Origin: an uncultured Pelagibacteraceae bacterium
GTDB lineage: Bacteria; Pseudomonadota; Alphaproteobacteria; Pelagibacterales; Pelagibacteraceae
Direction of reading: 5' to 3'
Assembly: GCA_902596355.1 (NCBI GenBank)
Contig: CACJTS010000009.1
Coordinates: forward strand, 1-47,343
Length of the DNA stretch: 47,343 nucleotides
Position 1 is the first letter of the stretch. Each line of letters starts with the position of its first letter. The position numbers and the translations under genes were made by a program. Shown here piece after piece: positions 41,379-47,343 of the stretch. The notes below the pieces were generated by a model, which saw nothing but the letters and a program-made list of their open reading frames with translations, did not search any database and had not been told where the DNA came from.

Positions 41379-42679
41379 AGTTTAGCAGTTTCTTTAACTG
41401 TATTTTCATCAAGTGTTGCAGGCGCATCTGGATCAAGCTCTAATCCTGCTGGTGTAATTGTTGCTGGAACTGGTGTAAATGTTGAGTCTGGGTTCTCAAC
41501 AGTATTTCTAACTTTCATCCTGTATAATCCAAATCCTCCAATTATTGCATGAGCAATAATTAAAAACACAAATAAACCATTTAAACCAAACCATTCCATA
41601 AATATAGAACACAAAATAGGACCACTAATTGCACCTATACCAAAGATAAACTGTAAACCACCACCTGCTGCTACGAATTTTGATTTAGGAACAAAGTCAT
41701 TTGTGTGAGCAAGATTTAGTGAAAATAAAGGGAGACATAAACTTGAATATAATCCTACTGAAACAAAAAATATAATTTTTCTAAGACTAAATTCATCCAT
41801 ATAATAAATATTTTGAATAGGATCATTAGAAGTTAAAATTGAAATTAAAGCTAAAAAACAACTTCCAAAAGTTGTTATTACAATTACTTTTCTTCTATCA
41901 AATTTATCTGAAAAATATCCGATTGGACCTTGACCAATCACCCCTGCAATTGTTGAGATAAATAAAAGTATCGAAGTTTCAGCTAAAGTTAATTTTGCAA
42001 TAGTTGCATAAACAGAAATCAGAGAAAAGAATGCTGCGTGTATAATACCAGTAAAAAATGAACTCAACGATCCAAGTGGGGAAATTTTATATAATTCTTT
42101 AATACTTATTGTTTCTATTTTTTTAAATTTTGGAGCAGGTCTTTTTGTCAATAAAATTGGGACTAGAGCCACTGAAAGTAAAATTGAAACTAAAATAAAT
42201 GGTTCATAATCATCAGGTTTACTAATGTTAAGTAGCAACATGCCTATAGCTAAACCAAAGTAAATTACCATCATATAAGCAGATAGTAGTTGTCCTCTAT
42301 TTTTATTTGTCGCTCTGTCGTTTAGCCAGCTTTCAGTAACTACATAACAACTAACTAAACTTATACCTGTTATAAATCTGCTGATTGTCCACATAAATGG
42401 ATTTACATAAACTACAGCAACTAAAGCACTTAAAGAAGCAAGTGACGCGAATGCAGCAAATACTCTTATATGACCAACTTTTGAAACAAAATTAGGCGTT
42501 GTTCTTGAGCCCACAAAGTAACCAACAAAGTATCCTGACATGAAAATACCAGTTGTAAAAACACTAAAATCTTCAAGCACTGATCTAATACCCATAACTT
42601 GCATTTGCAATCCATGAGCAATCATCATTACCCCAATCCCAATAAATAGAGCCCAAGACTTTTTTACTTCTTTTTGCAT
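41375..42679 (-). CDS. MFS transporter
   Basis: A 434-residue major-facilitator protein with twelve predicted membrane segments in two halves. The A-like motif GYFVGSRTTPNFVSKVGHIR follows segment two and GYFSDKFDRRKVI follows segment eight. The last 40 residues are a Pro- and Thr-rich hydrophilic tail (TFTPVPATITPAGLELDPDA). It resembles YcaD-like MFS carriers of marine alphaproteobacteria; the substrate is unknown. It closes the minus-strand purF-to-MFS operon, 30 bases after a DMT gene. Confidence 0.85.
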   Translation of the reverse strand: MQKEVKKSWALFIGIGVMMIAHGLQMQVMGIRSVLEDFSVFTTGIFMSGYFVGYFVGSRTTPNFVSKVGHIRVFAAFASLASLSALVAVVYVNPFMWTISRFITGISLVSCYVVTESWLNDRATNKNRGQLLSAYMMVIYFGLAIGMLLLNISKPDDYEPFILVSILLSVALVPILLTKRPAPKFKKIETISIKELYKISPLGSLSSFFTGIIHAAFFSLISVYATIAKLTLAETSILLFISTIAGVIGQGPIGYFSDKFDRRKVIVITTFGSCFLALISILTSNDPIQNIYYMDEFSLRKIIFFVSVGLYSSLCLPLFSLNLAHTNDFVPKSKFVAAGGGLQFIFGIGAISGPILCSIFMEWFGLNGLFVFLIIAHAIIGGFGLYRMKVRNTVENPDSTFTPVPATITPAGLELDPDAPATLDENTVKETAKL

Positions 42680-42709
42680 TTATAATTTTTTAAATTTTAA
42701 TAATGCTGG

Positions 42710-43585
42710 CTAGGTAGTTTTGGTTTGTGTTTTTTTTATGGCTAGTAAAGAATGAATTGCTATCGTGATAATGATAACGATACCTCCATAGATAGTCTCG
42801 TTAGAAGGCTGTTCTTTAATAACCATCCAAACCCATATCGGTCCAAGGATAGTTTCTAGTAGGAAAAATAGATTAACTTCAGCTGCTGTAATAAATCTTG
42901 GTGCTATAGTGACTAAAACAAATGGTATAGCTACACACATCACACACATTAAAGGTATATAAAAAAGATCATTTCCCACTAATGTAAAGTCTTTAACGAA
43001 GAAAAAGGCAAATATTGCAACACACGATTTTCCAATTACAGCAGCAGGCACTAAATCTGTAGATTTTGCATATCTTGCAATGTTTGCATTACAAGCTAAT
43101 CCAAAAGAAGTTATTAGGCCAAATAAATCTCCATAAAAATTACCAAGACTTAAAGAGTCGTAAAAAATATAAACACAAGCAATAAAGGTAATTATTATAG
43201 CAATCCAAGTCCTATTATCCGGTTTTTCTTTTAAGAAAATAGCTCCTAATATTGCTGATAGCATTGGTGCAAGAGCTACCATTAATAAAGTATTTGCTAC
43301 ATTGGTGTTTTGTATTGAGATAATAAAAGTAATATTGCAAATAGAAAAACTAATTACATAAAAAATACCCGGGTAACCAATTTTAAATAAAACTTTTAAG
43401 AAATTATTTTTATAAAATAAAAGAAGACCAAATAAAACTACCAAAAAAGGTATTGCTCCTCTGTAAAAAAGCATCCCCCAAGTATCAATATTTGACAATC
43501 TAATTAGTAAAGAGTCAGGTGTTATAAACATAACTCCTATAAAGGCCATCAATGAACCTTTTTGTTGATTACTTAAATTATTCAC
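42710..43585 (-). CDS. DMT-superfamily (EamA) transporter next to glutathione genes
   Basis: A 291-residue membrane protein with about ten hydrophobic segments in two EamA repeats, marked by LAPMLSAILGAIFLKEKPD and NLFFLLETILGPIWVWMVIKEQPS. The start is GTG at 43585, overlapping the gshB stop (GTGA). It is the third DMT protein in the window. Its tight coupling to gshA and gshB suggests movement of a thiol or glutathione-related amino acid, as inference. Confidence 0.84.
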   Translation of the reverse strand: MNNLSNQQKGSLMAFIGVMFITPDSLLIRLSNIDTWGMLFYRGAIPFLVVLFGLLLFYKNNFLKVLFKIGYPGIFYVISFSICNITFIISIQNTNVANTLLMVALAPMLSAILGAIFLKEKPDNRTWIAIIITFIACVYIFYDSLSLGNFYGDLFGLITSFGLACNANIARYAKSTDLVPAAVIGKSCVAIFAFFFVKDFTLVGNDLFYIPLMCVMCVAIPFVLVTIAPRFITAAEVNLFFLLETILGPIWVWMVIKEQPSNETIYGGIVIIITIAIHSLLAIKKTQTKTT

Positions 43586-44508
43586 GCTTTAAGTTCTTTC
43601 CAAAAAGTTTTAGCTAAATTTATTCCTGATAGATCATAAAGTGTTTTAAGTCCAGTTGGAGACGTAACATTTATATCTCCATTGAGTTTTTGATCTATAA
43701 AATCAATTCCTGCAAAAAAAATATTTTCTTTTTTTAAATCTTTTGCAATTAGTTTTGAAATTTTAATTTCTTTACTTGTTAATTTTATATTAGTTGGTTT
43801 TGCTCCTTTACTCATATTACTTAAAAAAGAACCTTTCTTTGGAACTCTTGAAATTGCACCACATACTTTTCCATTAATAATAAAAACTCTTTTATCTCCC
43901 TTGCTTATTTTAGGAATAAACCTTTGACACATGATATGGCCATGTTTTTTTATAAATTTATTAACTAATTTTGAATTAAATTTTGTTAATAAATGAATAT
44001 CGTTACCACTGAAACTGTGGATAGGTTTTAGTATTATTTTTTTATTTTTCTTTAAAAATATTTTAATTTCACTTAAATCTCGAGTGAAAATTGTACCAGG
44101 CATAAATCTTAGATATTTTACTGAGTATAATTTTTCAGATATATTTCTTATTGAAGTTGGATTATTTATTATTTTAACTTTATTTTTAATTCTATCCAGA
44201 ATGTAAGTAGTTGATATATATTCAAGATTAAAAGGTGGGTCCTGACGAATTAAAATAAACTCACATTTTGTGAGATCTAGGACTTGTTTTTTTAAGATTT
44301 TAAAAAACTTTTTATTTTCATAATCAAATTTAATAAAAAAACCTTTTGCAATGACTTTTGAATTAAATATTGAAAGTTTTTTTGGATCATAATAGAAAAT
44401 TTTGTATTTTTTACTTTGTATTTCATTCGCTAGAAAAACACTAGTATCCGTTACAGGATTTAGTTTCGAAGGATGGTTTCCTTGTATCGCGACAATTTTA
44501 TTGGTCAT
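43582..44508 (-). CDS. gshB: Glutathione synthetase
   Basis: ATP-grasp enzyme joining gamma-glutamylcysteine and glycine. The 308-residue protein shows the GshB pattern: LIRQDPPFNLEYISTTYILD near residue 83, the nucleotide-binding KPIHSFSGNDIHLL, QRFIPKISKGDKRVFIINGK and a late metal-binding segment NVTSPTGLKTL. The Gly-rich ATP loop is HSFSGND instead of the common GxGGxG, a divergence also seen in AT-rich genomes. It overlaps gshA by 11 bases. It uses glycine, which ties it to the glycine supply theme of the window. Confidence 0.9.
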   Translation of the reverse strand: MTNKIVAIQGNHPSKLNPVTDTSVFLANEIQSKKYKIFYYDPKKLSIFNSKVIAKGFFIKFDYENKKFFKILKKQVLDLTKCEFILIRQDPPFNLEYISTTYILDRIKNKVKIINNPTSIRNISEKLYSVKYLRFMPGTIFTRDLSEIKIFLKKNKKIILKPIHSFSGNDIHLLTKFNSKLVNKFIKKHGHIMCQRFIPKISKGDKRVFIINGKVCGAISRVPKKGSFLSNMSKGAKPTNIKLTSKEIKISKLIAKDLKKENIFFAGIDFIDQKLNGDINVTSPTGLKTLYDLSGINLAKTFWKELKA

Positions 44509-45793
44509 ACAATTTTTCTAAATTTTCATTATTTGAAAATTTATCAATCATATTATCTGCGTTTGTTGACTTGTTAAAAATGACTTTTCTTAAATGATTT
44601 AAAAATAAAGTTTCGTTTTTTCCTTTTCTGCTTAATATGTCTCTATTATTAAGACCTTTACGCGAAAGATCTAACAAAGTGGAAGCCCAATAATGTAAAT
44701 CTTTCCCCATTAATTCTGTATTAAATCCTTTTTTTGGAGACTCGAGATAAGCATTAATAATTTTATTTTTATCCCATTTTTTAACCAATTCATGTACTTC
44801 ATCTAAATTACCATAAAGCATTCCTATAAAAAAAGCTGGTCCAGAACAAAGACAGTCCCATCCACATGTATCCATCGATCTTAGTTCTATATATTTTTTT
44901 AATCTATTTTCTGTAAATATTGTGCTCAAATGCATAGTTAAGTCGTTTTCTGTTGGTAGTCTATTTTCTATTTCTTTGATTTTGCCACTCATAAAGTCGC
45001 TAAAGTTATAATTAGATCCAGATATATATTTATCTTTATGTTTGATAAAAAGAATTGGAAATTCCATAACAAACTCAGCATATTTTTCAAAATTTAAATT
45101 CTCAAAAAATAAACTTGGAAGTCCACCTCTGGAAGTGCTTTGCCACACTTTTGATCTATAAGATAAATAATTACTATTTCTCTTTTCAACTATAGATGAA
45201 TTAGCAAACAGAGCTATTGTAATTGGAACTACTGAATTTGTTACTAGAAATTTTTTTATAAAATCATTTTCAGATTTATAATCTATATTCAATTGAGTTC
45301 CGCATGTTCTGTACATCATATCCAAACTTAATTCACCACCTAAAGGCATACTTTTAGTCATTAGTTTATATCTTTCTTTGGGATTATTTGGAATTTCATC
45401 TAATTTAGAGAAAGGATCAAAACCTGAACTTACAATTTTAATATCCAGTTTTTTTGTTACTTGCTGAAGTTCGAACAAATAATCTTGAGACTCAGCACAA
45501 GCCTCGTGCATATGATTTAATTTATCTCCAGAGAGTTCAATTTGATTACCTGGTTCAAGAGTAATATTTTTTCCTCCTTTATTTAATCCGATTATGTTTT
45601 CTTTTTCGAATACAGGCTTCCAACCAAACTCTTGAAGAGCTTGAAACATTTCTTTTATTTTTGAATAATCAACTCTTTTATTATTGTTATTATTAAAAAG
45701 AAACTTTTCATGTTCAATTCCAATTTTAAAATTTTTTGGCTCTTTTACACCTGATGAAAAATATTCTACAATTTTATTTTTTGTATCAATCAT
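44498..45793 (-). CDS. gshA: Glutamate-cysteine ligase (plant/alphaproteobacterial type)
   Basis: First enzyme of glutathione synthesis. The 431-residue protein belongs to the GCS2-like group found in plants and alphaproteobacteria: FKIGIEHEKFLF at 22-33, ITLEPGNQIELSG near residue 77 with Glu ligands for metal, MYRTCGTQLNIDY, and ELRSMDTCGWDCLCSGPAFF (in two parts: ELRSMDTCGWD and GPAFF) for the redox-sensitive region. It sits in the order purF, HD protein, gshA, gshB. A gap of 28 bases separates it from the HD gene. Confidence 0.92.
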   Translation of the reverse strand: MIDTKNKIVEYFSSGVKEPKNFKIGIEHEKFLFNNNNNKRVDYSKIKEMFQALQEFGWKPVFEKENIIGLNKGGKNITLEPGNQIELSGDKLNHMHEACAESQDYLFELQQVTKKLDIKIVSSGFDPFSKLDEIPNNPKERYKLMTKSMPLGGELSLDMMYRTCGTQLNIDYKSENDFIKKFLVTNSVVPITIALFANSSIVEKRNSNYLSYRSKVWQSTSRGGLPSLFFENLNFEKYAEFVMEFPILFIKHKDKYISGSNYNFSDFMSGKIKEIENRLPTENDLTMHLSTIFTENRLKKYIELRSMDTCGWDCLCSGPAFFIGMLYGNLDEVHELVKKWDKNKIINAYLESPKKGFNTELMGKDLHYWASTLLDLSRKGLNNRDILSRKGKNETLFLNHLRKVIFNKSTNADNMIDKFSNNENLEKLYDQ

Positions 45794-45821
45794 GCGCTCT
45801 AGTACTAGTTTCTAAGTAAAT

Positions 45822-46379
45822 TTAAAGATGATAATAAGGCTCTTTTGCAAATATTTTTTTAACTAATGGCTTAAAATCATCCAAAGACATACTTTTATAA
45901 TCAGGATCAAAAGAGCATTGATCATATTTTTCGCAAAAATCTATTGTATCTTGATAGTATTTATGGTCTTTAAACTGATCTCTTGCATTTCTATCGCCAC
46001 CTAAATGATGAGCACTGTAATAAGTTTGAAAAAGACCATGATGAAGGATAATCCAATAAGTTCTCTCTGAAACATAGGGTCTAAGTATGGATGCGGCATA
46101 TTGTGAATGATTCATTGGTGCTAAATCATCTCCAATATCATGCAGTAAAGTTGCAACAACCATTTCATCACTTTCTTTATTTTTAAAAGCTCTTGTTGCG
46201 GCTTGTAATGAATGTTCTAGTCTAGTGATTTTGTAACCTTCCAAAGTCGTAGTTTGTTTAGATAAATAATTTAGAACTCTCTCAGCTGTTTGTCTTTCAA
46301 ATTTTTTCTCAAATTTTTCAAGAAGCTTATAATCTTCTTTAGTTCCATTTTTCATTTGAGTAAAATTGACTGTTTTCAT
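45822..46379 (-). CDS. HD-domain protein, phosphohydrolase or diiron oxygenase of PhnZ type
   Basis: A 185-residue HD-superfamily protein. Expected metal ligands are His56 (LEHSLQAA), His80 and Asp81 (LLHDIGDD), His91, His113 or His114 (LHHG) and Asp158 or Asp160 (FDPDYKS), the six-ligand diiron pattern. The RLEHSLQAATRA segment resembles the TQLEHALQ motif of PhnZ and TmpB, mixed-valent diiron oxygenases that cleave phosphonates, and a Tyr (Tyr49) precedes it. A plain nucleotide phosphohydrolase remains possible. It lies three bases after purF and before gshA. No phosphonate gene is visible in the window. Confidence 0.75.
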   Translation of the reverse strand: MKTVNFTQMKNGTKEDYKLLEKFEKKFERQTAERVLNYLSKQTTTLEGYKITRLEHSLQAATRAFKNKESDEMVVATLLHDIGDDLAPMNHSQYAASILRPYVSERTYWIILHHGLFQTYYSAHHLGGDRNARDQFKDHKYYQDTIDFCEKYDQCSFDPDYKSMSLDDFKPLVKKIFAKEPYYHL

Positions 46380-46382
46380 ATT

Positions 46383-47343
46383 TTAATTATTTGATCCTGT
46401 GCTAAGTAAAGATAACTGCGTAATTTTATTATCTCCCAATTCATCTACTAATTTAACAGGATATTCACCTGTAAAATAATGATCTGTTAATTGAGGATAA
46501 GCTTCATTTCTTTTTTCAAAACCAATAGCTTTATACAATCCTTCTATTGATAAAAATCTTAAAGATTTAGATCCAATATATTTGCAAATTTCATCATTTG
46601 TTTTATTTGCTGCTAATAATTCTTTTTTTGTAGGTGTGTCTACACCATAGAAATCTGGGTATCTTATTTCAGGGCAAGCAATTTTAACATGAACTTCTTT
46701 TGCACCAGCATCGTAAAGCATTTTAACAATTTTATATGACGTTGTTCCTCGAACAAGAGAGTCATCAATTAGTATTATTTTTTTATTTTTAATAGTTGTT
46801 TGATTAGCATTTAATTTTAATTTTACCCCTAAGCTTCTAATTTTTTGGCTTGGTTCAATAAAAGTTCTTCCAACATAATGATTTCGAATTAATCCATGTT
46901 CAAAGTTCATTTTTAATTCTTGAGCAAAACCCATAGCAGCCGCATTTCCAGAATCTGGAACCGGAACTACTATATCGGCATCAGTATCGTTTTCTTTTGC
47001 AAGTTCTCTTCCAATATTTTTTCTATGTTCATATGCTGTTTTGCCTCCAATTAGGCTATCTGGTCTTGAGAAATAAATATACTCAAACACACAAGGTCTA
47101 ACTTTTTTAGCAGGAAAGGGTTTAATACTTTTCAGCTCGTTTTTTTCAATTAAAACTATCTCGCCATTTTCAACTTCTCTTACAAATTTTGCACCAATTA
47201 TATCAAATGCACAAGTTTCTGATGCTAAAACATAACTATTACCAAGCTTACCTATAACTAGAGGTCTAATTCCATAAGGATCTCTAACTCCAATTAATGA
47301 GTTTTGCGTTAACATCACCAATGCATAGCCTCCTTGTATTTGA
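46383..47343 (-). CDS. purF: Amidophosphoribosyltransferase, N-terminus cut by window edge
   Basis: First enzyme of purine synthesis, making phosphoribosylamine from PRPP and glutamine. The window holds about 320 C-terminal residues; the frame stays open to the last base, so the N-terminal Cys nucleophile and most of the glutaminase domain lie outside. Visible parts are QGGYALVMLT, GVRDPYGIRPLVIG, EYIYFSRPDSLIGGKTAY, VVPVPDSGNAAAMGFA and the PRPP loop KIILIDDSLVRGTTSYKIV (VDDSIVRGTT in most). The start of the first internal Met near 47315 is not the true start. Confidence 0.95.
   Translation of the reverse strand, partial: QIQGGYALVMLTQNSLIGVRDPYGIRPLVIGKLGNSYVLASETCAFDIIGAKFVREVENGEIVLIEKNELKSIKPFPAKKVRPCVFEYIYFSRPDSLIGGKTAYEHRKNIGRELAKENDTDADIVVPVPDSGNAAAMGFAQELKMNFEHGLIRNHYVGRTFIEPSQKIRSLGVKLKLNANQTTIKNKKIILIDDSLVRGTTSYKIVKMLYDAGAKEVHVKIACPEIRYPDFYGVDTPTKKELLAANKTNDEICKYIGSKSLRFLSIEGLYKAIGFEKRNEAYPQLTDHYFTGEYPVKLVDELGDNKITQLSLLSTGSNN

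Overview
This window most likely comes from a SAR11-clade alphaproteobacterium (Candidatus Pelagibacter or a close relative). The reasons are strongly AT-rich DNA, very short or overlapping gene junctions, a tandem glycine riboswitch in front of gcvTHP, and the mix of C1, osmolyte and amine genes. This placement is inferred from gene content, not from a marker gene. There are about 50 protein genes. I found no tRNA, rRNA, insertion sequence, CRISPR array or phage hallmark. No gene-free stretch exceeds 300 bases; the longest is the 193-base riboswitch leader at 7888-8080.

Layout. 32-3327 (+): livHMGF, the membrane and ATPase parts of a branched-chain/polar amino-acid ABC transporter; its binding protein must lie outside. 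3328-7887: a 5-oxoproline (kip/pxp-like) block, with pxpA, a TPR protein and a DUF1445 protein on the minus strand and pxpB, pxpC and a DMT exporter on the plus strand. 7890-12434: promoter, tandem glycine riboswitch and gcvT-gcvH-gcvP. 12441-17430: a lipid-modification block (flavoprotein, DUF1365, Cfa-like methyltransferase, DUF3833 lipoprotein, SDR, TspO). 17433-19706: a sarcosine/glycine-oxidase-like flavoprotein, then a TPR protein paired with a 2-oxoglutarate oxygenase. 19711-30667: SelO, a Mo-dependent NAD formate dehydrogenase (fdsA, and fdsB fused to its NuoE-like partner), fdhD, a second metal-free NAD formate dehydrogenase, an HPP membrane protein, a NifU-like scaffold, mobA and moeA. 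30717-33962: a three-gene operon of a DMT transporter, creatinase and a glycine amidinotransferase. 33963-37965: a block of small unrecognised genes with two DUF4116 repeat proteins, a DnaQ-fold protein with an eroded active site and a Cas4/RecB-like nuclease. 37968-40882: two Gfo/Idh/MocA dehydrogenases and a PhyH dioxygenase. 40929-47343: a MOSC protein (+), then on the minus strand purF (cut by the window edge), an HD protein, gshA, gshB, a DMT transporter and an MFS transporter.

How the parts may fit. Much of the window deals with glycine and one-carbon units. Glycine cleavage yields C1 units that can leave as formate, and two unrelated formate dehydrogenases with Mo-cofactor support are encoded nearby. 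The creatinase and amidinotransferase pair links arginine, glycine, guanidinoacetate or creatine, sarcosine and urea. The most promising candidate for an undescribed system is this pair: if the creatinase accepts guanidinoacetate, the two enzymes would form a glycine-catalysed route from arginine to ornithine and urea. That is inference from two well-conserved active sites and tight gene linkage.
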